Below the pieces are notes generated by a model that had not been told where the DNA came from, searched no databases, and worked only from the letters and a program-made list of their open reading frames with translations. The translations under genes and the position numbers were made by a program. A stretch of DNA of 39,315 nucleotides from Candidatus Saccharimonadota bacterium (GTDB lineage Bacteria; Patescibacteriota; Saccharimonadia; Saccharimonadales; UBA10212): NCBI GenBank assembly GCA_016187175.1, contig JACPKG010000012.1, positions 1 through 39,315 on the forward strand, in the 5' to 3' direction. Numbering within the stretch: position 1 is the stretch's first letter; each line of letters opens with the position of its first letter. Below, one piece after another: positions 31,215 through 38,113 of the stretch.

Positions 31215-31985
31215 TTATATTTTTGCAAGTAGTCTTAGGCTATCTCCTTCAACTTCATCAAGGTTTTTTGCATTCTTGATATCAAAGCTGCCAACTTTAG
31301 TACGGCGGAGAGCTGATAAATAGGCGCCTGTACCAAGTTTTTGGCCGATATCTTCGGCCAGTGACCGGATGTATGTGCCGGATGAAACTTCTGCAACTAA
31401 CTTAAGTTTAGGGTATTTATAGTCTGTAATCTGTAACCTGTACACTGTAACCTGCCTGGGCTTCAGCTTAGGCTTTTTGCCCGCTCTGGCCAGTTTATAC
31501 GCCCTTTGGCCGCCAACTTTGATGGCACTATACGCTGGAGGAATTTGTTTAATTTCGCCAATAAATGTCTTAAGCACCTCCGTTATTTTCGGAACAGAAT
31601 TCAGCGATCGTTGAATTCTGTTTAGGTTGTGCTTATCTGAAGTTGAAGTTATGGGACCTTCGGCGTCGCCAGTTGGGCTGGTGGCGCCAAGCGTCAGTTC
31701 GCATTCGTAGGTTTTGTCGAGCTTGGAAAACTCAGCCGCTCTCTTGGTGTAACTGCCAAGTACTAAAATCATTAGCCCTGACGCCAAGGGGTCCAACGTC
31801 CCAGTATGCCCAACGCGTACTTTAGGTGTACGAGTCGCTAGTCGATAGTCACTAGTCGTAAGCCCTTTTTGACTTTTGACTGTTGACTTTTGGCTATCGG
31901 ACTGACGCAAAACTCTTCTAACTCTTGCGACCACATCATGAGATGTCCAGTCTTTTGGTTTATCAATTAGTAAAATTCCATCCAC
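31215..31985 (-). CDS. truB: tRNA pseudouridine-55 synthase TruB with repeat-encoded insertions
   Basis: 256 aa. MDGILLIDKPKDWTSHDVV starts the catalytic domain; the catalytic Asp is in VGHTGTLDPLASGLM; KTYECELTLGATSPTGDAEG and IKQIPPAYSAIKVGGQRAYKLAR follow; GTYIRSLAEDIG closes the core. Three stretches are longer than usual and coincide with repeat DNA: SDSQKSTVKSQKGLTTSDYR (31831-31903), the stretch with NRIQRSLNSVPK (palindrome 31593-31622) and VYRLQITDYKYP (31421-31456). The core motifs are intact, so the enzyme should work. A C-terminal PUA domain is not evident. Confidence 0.93.
   Translation of the reverse strand: MDGILLIDKPKDWTSHDVVARVRRVLRQSDSQKSTVKSQKGLTTSDYRLATRTPKVRVGHTGTLDPLASGLMILVLGSYTKRAAEFSKLDKTYECELTLGATSPTGDAEGPITSTSDKHNLNRIQRSLNSVPKITEVLKTFIGEIKQIPPAYSAIKVGGQRAYKLARAGKKPKLKPRQVTVYRLQITDYKYPKLKLVAEVSSGTYIRSLAEDIGQKLGTGAYLSALRRTKVGSFDIKNAKNLDEVEGDSLRLLAKI
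31421..31456. repeat. CTGTAACCTGTA-type tandem repeat inside truB
   Basis: Degenerate units CTGTAAT, CTGTAAC, CTGTACA, CTGTAAC, in frame, encode the segment RLQITDYKY. The motif family matches the intergenic arrays before rpsT and after the DUF721 gene. Confidence 0.75.
31593..31622. repeat. Terminator-like 30-bp palindrome inside truB
   Basis: A 15+15 bp palindrome (one G-T pair) centred on CGATCG. Aligned with 489-518 it differs at five positions, and four of these form two compensatory pairs (A-T to G-C and C-G to T-A). It is in frame in truB. Confidence 0.75.
31831..31903. repeat. Two repeat types inside the truB 5' region
   Basis: Units like GAGTCGCTAGTCGATAGTCACTAGTC sit next to TTTTGACTTTTGACTGTTGACTTTTGG. 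Together they encode a Ser/Lys/Thr-rich loop before the catalytic motif. Confidence 0.75.
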
Positions 31986-32047
31986 AAAGAATAGGTTACA
32001 GGTTTTAGGTCATAGGTTCTAGAACCTAACAACTCGATCCTAGAACC
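31986..32047. repeat. AGGTTCTAG-type degenerate repeats between the DHH gene and truB
   Basis: Units ATAGGTTACAGG, TTTTAGGTCATAGG, TTCTAGAACCTAAC and GATCCTAGAACCTC fill the gap. The sequence TTCTAGAACCTAA is partly palindromic. Confidence 0.65.
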
Positions 32048-33391
32048 TCATTTCGGAGGAATTAGAGGCGGCGGAACAGGAGGAGGCGGTGTTGGATGTA
32101 AAGTCTGGCTGAGCGGTTGAGCACCCAAGCCAGCAATGGGGTGAGCGGCCGGATCAAACGGTGCTGCAGCGGCAGCCTTTTGAACCGCGTCGCGAGCATT
32201 GTCAATTGCGCTTAGGCCGCGATCCATCGATTGGTCGTTCTCACGACGGGCATTGCTTAGCGGATCATCTGTAAAAGTGTCCTTCGGCTCGGACCAGTTC
32301 GGTTTAGTGTCAGCCGAAAACGGCGTATCTAGAACTGGCTGATGAGACGATGGATCGAGAAATGAATGTGGACCGGGTATAGGTCCATCAGACGTTGGCG
32401 CCGGCCGGACACTTGATGGAGAGCTAACTGGTTCCGGCAACGTCGTTGGCTGAGTCTGTGCAGCCGGGATTATATTGCCCTTTTCGTCGATGCGAATTTC
32501 TCCTGTTTTAACCTCTATCTCCGGACTATCCGGTTTTTCTGGTTTATGCGATACATTCAACACGCCGGTCGGCGGCGTTTGGGGCTCTGGCGGTGGTTTT
32601 TTGGGTACTGGCCGAGCACTACTAGCAGGCGGCGGAGCTGGCGGTTCCAGCTTACTGACGATTAATTGCTGATTGGCACCGGCGGCCATCAGTTGGGCGC
32701 TCATGGTCATAACTTTGGGTGAGGTTTTATCATTACTGAAGCGCTTGGTTTCGGCCACTATACCGGTCAAAAAGGCCGTCGCCATTTGGTTATCAATTAA
32801 TCCCGTACCAAAAGCCTCGCTGATACTTACCAGCATCTCACACAAACTGCTGGCCGTAGGATCTTGCCAATTTATCTGTCCAAGCTCCGGCGCTTTATCG
32901 TTACCGGCATTAACCGAAACTACAGTGGCGTCATGTAAAATGCGGCCATGCGCAGTAATGGCTTTATCCAGTTGAGCCCGGTCTTTGACGCCTAAAGTCA
33001 GTACTACTTCAACGTTAAAGTCGCCCTGGCTAAAGACCAGATCCTTTTCGCTCAAAGACGTTTTGTAGGGTGTTATAAAGATGCGTACCACGTCATTTTC
33101 AACTTTGTAGCGCAGTTTATCGGCCTTGTCTTTATCCAGCGAGATAATAAAGTCCTGCAGGCTATCGGTGTTTGTTTCGATGGTTTTTTCCGGCTGCAAA
33201 AATTCGATGGTCGAGGGCACTTGGCCGGAAAAAACCGCCGTGGCATGTTTGTTCATCTTGTTAAACAGCAGCGTCACGCCGATGCAGGCCGCCAGTTGAT
33301 CAACCGAGGGGTTATTGCTAACCGTCACCAAAACATTGGACGCCTGCTTAATGCGTTCGATGATCTGCTGTTTAGCTGCCGCGGGGTCCAT
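32048..33391 (-). CDS. DHH-family protein, probably catalytically inactive, with disordered C-terminus
   Basis: 447 aa. Residues 1-260 follow the DHH/NrnA fold: a first motif at SNNPSVDQLAACIGVTLLF where active enzymes have NPDGDALGS; SVNAGNDKAPELGQINWQDPTASSLCEML where they have DHHxxN; and TGIVAETKRFSNDKTSP for TDTGxFR. The metal-binding Asp and the DHH triad are thus largely replaced, so nuclease or phosphatase activity is doubtful. Residues 265-447 are Pro/Ser/Asp-rich and disordered, ending in a polyproline stretch. The ATG abuts structured leader copy B. It lies upstream of truB, where nanoRNase genes are common. Confidence 0.75.
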   Translation of the reverse strand: MDPAAAKQQIIERIKQASNVLVTVSNNPSVDQLAACIGVTLLFNKMNKHATAVFSGQVPSTIEFLQPEKTIETNTDSLQDFIISLDKDKADKLRYKVENDVVRIFITPYKTSLSEKDLVFSQGDFNVEVVLTLGVKDRAQLDKAITAHGRILHDATVVSVNAGNDKAPELGQINWQDPTASSLCEMLVSISEAFGTGLIDNQMATAFLTGIVAETKRFSNDKTSPKVMTMSAQLMAAGANQQLIVSKLEPPAPPPASSARPVPKKPPPEPQTPPTGVLNVSHKPEKPDSPEIEVKTGEIRIDEKGNIIPAAQTQPTTLPEPVSSPSSVRPAPTSDGPIPGPHSFLDPSSHQPVLDTPFSADTKPNWSEPKDTFTDDPLSNARRENDQSMDRGLSAIDNARDAVQKAAAAAPFDPAAHPIAGLGAQPLSQTLHPTPPPPVPPPLIPPK

Positions 33392-33503
33392 CCCGTTAGA
33401 ACCTCACCCTTGGCTTATGATAATTATTTATCGTTGGGAGTCTAAGGTGACTCCGACATAAAGTGAAGCTGAGAGTTGCAGGCTGAGGTCTAACGGAATC
33501 CAT
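33392..33503 (-). promoter_or_regulatory. Structured leader, copy B (candidate cis-regulatory RNA)
   Basis: The 106-nt core (33392-33497) ends directly at the ATG of the DHH gene. The terminal stem pairs 33484-33497 with 33392-33406; the C-G end pair of copy A becomes U-G here. The Shine-Dalgarno GGGTGAGG lies in the closing arm. Copy B also has a perfect 6-bp inner hairpin GGAGTC / GACTCC (33438-33455 region) that is weak in copy A. No clear promoter is seen directly upstream. Confidence 0.7.
33396..33503 (-). CDS. Possible 35-aa leader peptide within leader copy B
   Basis: ATG at 33503, 35 codons, TAA four bases before the DHH ATG, exactly as in copy A. It shares VRPQPAT, TLCR, INN and KPRVRF with the other copy. 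Whether it is translated is unknown. Confidence 0.35.
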   Translation of the reverse strand: MDSVRPQPATLSFTLCRSHLRLPTINNYHKPRVRF

Positions 33504-33523
33504 TTTTTATTTTCGCTTTTTGA

Positions 33524-33552
33524 CTATTGTTGCAACAGTAGCATAACAATAG
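33524..33552. promoter_or_regulatory. Operator-like dyad in the DHH-rpsT divergent region
   Basis: The 18-bp dyad CTATTGTTG / CAACAGTAG (33524-33541, no loop, one G-T) is followed by AACAATAG (33545-33552), a third half-site. The whole gap 33504-33695 holds this, a small hairpin TAGCC / GGCTA, an imperfect GAC-CTCTTT / AAAGAG-TC hairpin (33607-33628), and the rpsT promoter/repeat region. No gene is seen in it. Confidence 0.45.
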
Positions 33553-33652
33553 CCGCTAGTCCATAGCCTTTAGCTGATGGTTATTAGCCAAGTGCTTCGG
33601 CTATGCGACCTCTTTACAAAAGAGTCCTCTATCTGTTATTGTCTCAATTTGC

Positions 33653-33694
33653 TTGACAACTGTAACCCGTAACCTCTAACCTGTAACCTACACT
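33653..33694 (+). promoter_or_regulatory. rpsT upstream region: -35 box followed by 7-bp tandem repeat
   Basis: A perfect TTGACA (33653-33658) is followed by four GTAACCT-like 7-mers (33662-33689) and TACACT (33689-33694), 1 nt before the ATG. The TTGACA-TACACT spacing is 30 bp; removing two units would make it 16 bp. No Shine-Dalgarno precedes the ATG. Which -10 is really used is not clear. Confidence 0.4.
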
Positions 33695-33695
33695 T

Positions 33696-34052
33696 ATGCC
33701 AATAATTAAATCAGCTAAAAAACGCGTTAAACTGGCCGCTAAGGCCAACGCCCGCAATACACGAACCCGCCGCAGTCTGCGAGAAGCCATTAAAGCTTTT
33801 AACAAAGCCCTCGAGAGTGGTAAGTCTGCGGAGATTCTTAAACTTCAGACTGAAGCTACAAGCGCGATTGACACTGCCGCCAAGAAAAATGTTATTCATA
33901 AGAGCAAAGCCGCTCGCTTCAAATCCCGAATGGCTATCCAAGCCAAATCCAAAGGCATAAAGCCGGTAAAACCGGCTAGTCGCCAGTCCTCGATCGTGAG
34001 TCAAAAGCCAAAAACTAAAAAAACTCCAGCCAAACCCAGAGCTAAAAGCTAG
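33696..34052 (+). CDS. rpsT: Small ribosomal subunit protein bS20 with repeat-derived tail
   Basis: 118 aa, against about 87 in most bacteria. The helical core is clear: MPIIKSAKKRVKLAAKANARNTRTRRSLREAIKAFNKAL and AAKKNVIHKSKAARFKSRMA. The last 30 residues (KPASRQSSIVSQKPKTKKTPAKPRAKS) are encoded by DNA resembling the AGTCG/AGTCAAAAG repeats of truB, so the tail probably arose from repeat read-through. It is the only ribosomal gene on the plus strand here, divergent from the DHH gene and convergent with holA. Confidence 0.94.
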   Translation: MPIIKSAKKRVKLAAKANARNTRTRRSLREAIKAFNKALESGKSAEILKLQTEATSAIDTAAKKNVIHKSKAARFKSRMAIQAKSKGIKPVKPASRQSSIVSQKPKTKKTPAKPRAKS

Positions 34053-34098
34053 AAACTACCGAGTTAACGACTAGTGACTAATGACTGTCGACTATCAA
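34053..34098. repeat. GACTAGT-type degenerate repeats after rpsT
   Basis: Units TTAACGACTAGT, GACTAATGACT and GTCGACTATCAACT fill the gap between the convergent rpsT and holA genes. The same vocabulary occurs in truB (31831-31860). Confidence 0.7.
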
Positions 34099-35013
34099 CT
34101 AAAGACTTACTATGTAAGTCTTTAGGGCTTCATCCATGTCTAGGGCGGTCGTTTTGCCTCGCCAATCAATATCCAGCGCGCCGGCAATCATATTTTTTAA
34201 ATCATTTTCGCTTAACTTATCAGCTAATTTTCTAGCTTTTCGTAAGGGGTAGTCTTTGATACCACTATCGCGGCTAACTTCTGATATATCCGCTTTTTCG
34301 GAGTATTTGGCAACAGCAATTACGTTCAATTGCCAAGCAATCATGGCCAAAATTGTCTGTGGTTCGACTTTTTGAGCCCGCTGCTCGTCATAAAGCCTTA
34401 ATGCCCTTTCCTTGTGGCCGTCAAACACAGCGTCTAGTAAGTCAAAGACCTTGCTTTGCGGGTTTGGCTCAGTCAATAGGTCTATATTTTCGCGGGTTAT
34501 TTCTGGACTATAAATCATTAATTTGTCCAGCTCGTTTGCCAAAAGCGTTTGGTTGGTTCCTAGCCGCTCCACCAAATACTGCGCGTCCAGAATAGGCAAG
34601 GAACCCCCATGCAGTTTTGCTTCTTCCACTATCCATCTTGCTAGTTGCCGAGCGTCAAGCTCGTTAAATTCTTCAATCCTAGTTTGGCTTTTTAACACCT
34701 TAAAATAACTGGTTCGACGATCTATCTCAGGATCTACAAAAATTAAATCGACACCGTCGTTTGTTGAACTAATTATTTGTTCGATTTGTTCAATCAGTTT
34801 TTTGTTTTTAGACGGATCTCTGACAATAACCATCTTCTTTTTTGCCAGAAATGGCAGGTTCTGCAAGGCTTCAAAAACAACTTGAGGCTCGACTTCTTCG
34901 CCGTCAATCCGCTCCAGCGCCAAGTCACCATATCTTTTTACAAACTCACTAGTCAGTTCATTTAACCGCCGTTTTAAAGTAAACGAATTACTCCCGATCA
35001 ACGCAAAGATCAT
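34099..35013 (-). CDS. holA: DNA polymerase III delta subunit
   Basis: 304 aa. N-terminal signature MIFALIGSNSFTLKRRLNELTSEF, then ALQNLPFLAKKKMVIVRDPSKNKKLIEQI, the AAA-like middle domain (QYLVERLGTNQTLLANELDKLMIYS) and the C-terminal collar domain (FDLLDAVFDGHKERALRLYDEQRAQKVEPQTILAMIAWQLNVI). It opens the sliding clamp in the clamp loader. A TGT-TAAAAT extended -10 (35020-35028) stands 6 nt before the ATG, predicting a leaderless mRNA. Confidence 0.93.
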   Translation of the reverse strand: MIFALIGSNSFTLKRRLNELTSEFVKRYGDLALERIDGEEVEPQVVFEALQNLPFLAKKKMVIVRDPSKNKKLIEQIEQIISSTNDGVDLIFVDPEIDRRTSYFKVLKSQTRIEEFNELDARQLARWIVEEAKLHGGSLPILDAQYLVERLGTNQTLLANELDKLMIYSPEITRENIDLLTEPNPQSKVFDLLDAVFDGHKERALRLYDEQRAQKVEPQTILAMIAWQLNVIAVAKYSEKADISEVSRDSGIKDYPLRKARKLADKLSENDLKNMIAGALDIDWRGKTTALDMDEALKTYIVSL

Positions 35014-35088
35014 AAGGATATTTTAACAGTCTATAGTTTAAGAATGTACTTGGTGTACAATTGAGCTTACCTAGAAAGAAGTTTAAGA

Positions 35089-35553
35089 ATGAACTCTTTG
35101 ATTAGATTACTATACGCACTGCTAATCGCGGGGGCAGTAGTTACTTTTGTTGGACTAGGTATTTATTCCTTCTACCAGCCGCCAAAGTATCCAGAATATC
35201 CCAATTACAATTCAGTCTCAGCTGATGACACAGTTTACCAACGGCAGCAGAAGGAATTTGAAAAAGCCACCGAAGCCTACGATAAAAAAGAGAAAGTCTA
35301 CCAGCGTAATGTAACTCTCGCAGTACTACCGTTGGCTGTGGTGTTTGTGGTTGGCGGCTCATATTGGTTGAAGCGCTCAGATGTCATTGGCGAAGGTGTG
35401 GCGCTTGGCGGTATAGCAACGACTATGTATGCCATTATTACTTCTAGCATCGCAGATGCACGTATCTTGCGGTTTTTGTCAGTTACACTCTTGCTTGCAA
35501 GTGTATTGTTTGTTGCCCATCGCCGATTTTACTCCAAAGAGCTTAAAACTTAA
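35089..35553 (+). CDS. Membrane protein with four predicted helices, unknown
   Basis: 154 aa. A first membrane helix (about residues 6-28) is followed by a 40-residue external segment rich in Tyr/Pro and Lys/Glu (YQPPKYPEYPNY, QRQQKEFEKATEAYDKKEKVYQ), then three more helices (about 75-93, 103-120, 125-145) and a basic tail. The family is not recognised. The dyad TGTAC-ttggt-GTACA (35046-35060) and TACAAT upstream may belong to its promoter. Its end overlaps mutM by 4 bp in convergent orientation. Confidence 0.65.
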   Translation: MNSLIRLLYALLIAGAVVTFVGLGIYSFYQPPKYPEYPNYNSVSADDTVYQRQQKEFEKATEAYDKKEKVYQRNVTLAVLPLAVVFVVGGSYWLKRSDVIGEGVALGGIATTMYAIITSSIADARILRFLSVTLLLASVLFVAHRRFYSKELKT

Positions 35554-36458
35554 CGCTCTTGACACTTTGGGCAGATGTGCGTGCCTCGGTTGGCAACCCG
35601 GATTTTTATAATTTCCGTGCCGCAGCGGGGACAGGGTTGACCCTCACGTCTAAAAACCTGGGCAAAGCTCAGATAACTCCCCTTTTTACCTTTGGCATCA
35701 ACGTAATTGCGGTCGGTGCTGCCGCCTTTATCTATAGCCGTTCGCAGTATTTGGCGCAGGGCATTATGGAGCATTACTAATTTTGCTTTAGAAACTTTAA
35801 AAACAGGAGTAGCTGGATGAATTTTAGCGGCAAATAAGGATTCGTCGGCATAGATATTCCCCACCCCAGCCAACACAGTTTGATCCAGCAGCACAGCTTT
35901 TATCGAACTGCTTTTTCGGCGGTTGAGTCTTTCAATAAACACGCCAACCGTAAAATCATCTTCCAGCGGTTCCGGGCCGACTTTTTTCATAAAGTCAATC
36001 TGGGGCACTTCAACTGTCGGCAGCAGGCGCATCCAGCCAAACTTACGCTGGTCGTTAAAGTAGAGCTTGGGCTCATCTGTGAAATCAATCACTACCCTAG
36101 TACTTTTGTCCGGTAAATCATTTATTAAAGAATCCGTGGGGTGTCCGCCTCCAAACTTTTTTTCGGCTTTTTGCTTTTGGCTTTTTGCTTTTTGCTCGCT
36201 AGTTTTTGGCACAAAAACCAGTTGCCCTGTCATTTTTAAATGAATAACCAGCGAGTAGCCGCTGGAAAGTTCAATTATCAAGACTTTGGCTCGACGTTTA
36301 ACTGATATGATCTTGGCATCCACCAAAAATCGAGCCACATCCGCCGGCGCGTTCGGAAAAGATTTTTGCCAGTCGTGCCAAACATCGGCAATAATCCGCC
36401 CGGGCAATAGTTTAGATAAGCCTTGTTTTATAATCTCAATTTCAGGAAGCTCAGGCAT
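35550..36458 (-). CDS. mutM: Formamidopyrimidine-DNA glycosylase with repeat-encoded loop
   Basis: 302 aa. The catalytic N-terminus is MPELPEIE (Pro2, Glu3). IHLKMTGQLVFV, the helix-two-turn-helix (VLAGVGNIYADESLFAAKIHP) and the zinc finger CPRCGTEIIKIRVANRGTHICPKC are intact. It excises oxidised purines such as 8-oxoG. A Lys/Gln/Ser-rich insert (SEQKAKSQKQKAEKKFGGG) after LVFVPK is encoded by GGCTTTTTGCTTTT repeats (36164-36202). A -10 box stands 6 nt before the ATG. Confidence 0.94.
   Translation of the reverse strand: MPELPEIEIIKQGLSKLLPGRIIADVWHDWQKSFPNAPADVARFLVDAKIISVKRRAKVLIIELSSGYSLVIHLKMTGQLVFVPKTSEQKAKSQKQKAEKKFGGGHPTDSLINDLPDKSTRVVIDFTDEPKLYFNDQRKFGWMRLLPTVEVPQIDFMKKVGPEPLEDDFTVGVFIERLNRRKSSSIKAVLLDQTVLAGVGNIYADESLFAAKIHPATPVFKVSKAKLVMLHNALRQILRTAIDKGGSTDRNYVDAKGKKGSYLSFAQVFRREGQPCPRCGTEIIKIRVANRGTHICPKCQER
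36164..36202. repeat. GGCTTTTTGCTTTT tandem repeat inside mutM
   Basis: Four to five degenerate units (CGGCTTTTTG, CTTTTGG, CTTTTTG, CTTTTTG), in frame, encode KAKSQKQKAEKK in a surface loop. Confidence 0.8.
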
Positions 36459-36464
36459 TCCTTA

Positions 36465-36484
36465 ATTATACGTGAGGGTATAAT
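36465..36484. promoter_or_regulatory. Back-to-back -10 elements for mutM and the DUF721 gene
   Basis: ATTATAC (36465-36471) and GTATAAT (36478-36484) form an inverted repeat with a 6-bp spacer. Each gives a perfect TATAAT outward: 6 nt before the mutM ATG and 8 nt before the ATG at 36493. Neither has a good -35. Confidence 0.6.
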
Positions 36485-36492
36485 AGGCAGTG

Positions 36493-36738
36493 ATGGATAG
36501 TTTGGGAAAAATACTCAAGTCGCACAACGTGGTGCAAGCGCCTAGTGAGATAAAAACCATTCAAGGCTACATACTCAAGAAATATAAAAGTCCGGCTAAG
36601 GTTAGAGTCCGGCGGGGCGCCTTGATAGTTACTGTGCCCAACTCTGGCCTGGCGGCTACCATGCACTTAGAACAACATGCAATAATTAAAGCCTGCAAGC
36701 TTGAAAATTCTAAGCTGGTCATCCGCACCGGAAGATAA
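36493..36738 (+). CDS. DUF721/DciA-like small protein
   Basis: 81 aa. The sequence begins MDSLGKILKSHN and ends in the pattern VRVRRGALIVTVPNSGLAATMHLEQHAIIKACKLENSKLVIRTG. This resembles the short DUF721 domain of DciA, which helps load the replicative helicase: L-V-V strands followed by an amphipathic helix and a final strand. A GTG at 36490 is an alternative start. The assignment is by pattern and is moderate. It is divergent from mutM. Confidence 0.5.
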   Translation: MDSLGKILKSHNVVQAPSEIKTIQGYILKKYKSPAKVRVRRGALIVTVPNSGLAATMHLEQHAIIKACKLENSKLVIRTGR

Positions 36739-36765
36739 AACAGGTTACAGATTGTAGGTTATGGG
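36739..36765. repeat. GGTTACAG-type repeats
   Basis: CAGGTTACAGATTGTAGGTTATGGGTTACAG fills the gap between the convergent DUF721 and HAD genes and matches the GTAACCTGTAACC family on the other strand. Confidence 0.65.
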
Positions 36766-37332
36766 TTACAGCAATGCTTCGAGCTCGATTTTCATTTGTT
36801 CAAAGTCTTTGTATTGTATCGCCTGCATCCCAATGTCCCGGGCTGACTGGCAATACCGGGCAATATCATCTATCATCACGCACTCGCTGGGCTGGACACC
36901 CAGGTTACGTGCCGCTGCCTCATAAATTCTAGGGTCTGGCTTGGCTATACCAAGCTTGTATGATTGCACCACATCATCTAACAAGGCTATTTGTTCAGGA
37001 GTAAAAAGTTGATCAAGCCAGTCAGCGCCGGTGTTGGATAGCATACCTACTTTATACCTAGGCTTCAATTTTTCGCGAATAAACTCAAAAAGGGACACAT
37101 TGGGTTTATTGCCCTCCAAATAGCTAGATACTATCTTTTTGCTAACTCCAGCCAACTCGGCTAGAGCATTTTCGAAACTCTCATACTGCATATTACCCAA
37201 CGACAGCTGGTCCATCGCGGTCTGCGCAGCAGCCCGTTTGTCCGGAGAATTTTTAAAGTACTGATCGCAAAACACTCTAAAGCCTTCGGTAGACAAAACC
37301 CCAAAGCAATCGAAGATTATGGCTTTTATCAC
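36766..37332 (-). CDS. HAD-superfamily hydrolase
   Basis: 188 aa. HAD motif I is IIFDCFGVLS (nucleophile Asp, with Phe replacing the usual second Asp spacing as in many subclass IA members), motif II VGMLSNTG, a conserved Lys in KLGIAKPDPRIYEAA and motif III ECVMIDDIARYCQSAR. A helical cap lies between motifs I and II. It is probably a phosphatase of small metabolites; the substrate cannot be told. Confidence 0.85.
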   Translation of the reverse strand: MIKAIIFDCFGVLSTEGFRVFCDQYFKNSPDKRAAAQTAMDQLSLGNMQYESFENALAELAGVSKKIVSSYLEGNKPNVSLFEFIREKLKPRYKVGMLSNTGADWLDQLFTPEQIALLDDVVQSYKLGIAKPDPRIYEAAARNLGVQPSECVMIDDIARYCQSARDIGMQAIQYKDFEQMKIELEALL

Positions 37333-37376
37333 TCTGGTATTTTGGCAGTTTCTCTAATAGCGGGCAAGTTGGATAG

Positions 37377-38077
37377 CTAAAGACCCATTTCTGACAGAGT
37401 TTCGGTAGTCAGTGACAGAGTTTCTCCATCAAAATTAATAATTCCTTTTTCTTCAAGAAGTGTTCCATACCACCTTACAACCTCTGGATGCAATTGGAGC
37501 ATGGTCGCCAGAATACTTGTCTGATGCTGCCCTTGAATAATATTTGCAGGCCACTCAGCCGGATGGCGAGCATCTAACTCCAAAACACTTGCAATTGTTT
37601 TTACCGCGAAGATATGGAACTTACCGGGCTGCTCAAAGTCACCCTCATCCCTGTCCCTAAGGGCCGCTAGTATTTCCCCTGTACGATAAACGTAGTCAAC
37701 GAAAGCAGCTCTTTTTTGCAAAATTTGCATTACTGTTTCACATTTTGCAGCTTGCTCTACTAATGCCTCTGGGGAATTTCCCTCTACTCCACCCGCACAA
37801 TCACAAACCACATGGAATCGACAAAAATTCTCGCCAGTTCTCCAATCATTACCTTCGTGGTAAATCCAAGACCCTCGATGCCCATTGACTTTATAAGTAG
37901 TCACTGGCTGGATTTTATCGCCGTACCTTTTTCTGGTTGCGTTTGCCCAGAATGCTGAACGCCCGTCAAAATTAGCCGGTTGCGTCCCTACCTCAAGTTC
38001 TCTAGGAACATGAATAATCCTAAAACTCTTTCCTCGTCAAATGTGACGGAATGCTTTAGGATTTCAACAGAGGCCAT
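37377..38077 (-). pseudogene. Frameshifted gene of unknown function (about 233 codons)
   Basis: A strong AGGAG site and extended -10 promoter precede an ATG at 38077, but that frame stops after 30 codons (TAG at 37988-37990). The following frame is open from 38036 to 37377 and carries protein-like sequence well before its first ATG (37904): RIIHVPRELEVGTQPANFDGR... A one-base change between 37991 and 38036 would join them. The downstream part (MTTYKVNGHRGSWIY...) contains CRFHVVCDCAGG and is soluble. No family recognised. This could be a real mutation or an assembly error. Confidence 0.6.
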
Positions 38078-38101
38078 AGAATACTCCTGAACTTTGTCGA
38101 A

Positions 38102-38110
38102 ATTATAGCA
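38102..38110 (-). promoter_or_regulatory. Extended -10 promoter of the frameshifted gene
   Basis: Minus strand TGC-TATAAT (-10 at 38102-38107); no -35. It overlaps the 3' end region of the NUDIX gene. The ribosome binding site AGGAG follows before the ATG at 38077. Confidence 0.6.
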
Positions 38111-38113
38111 AAA

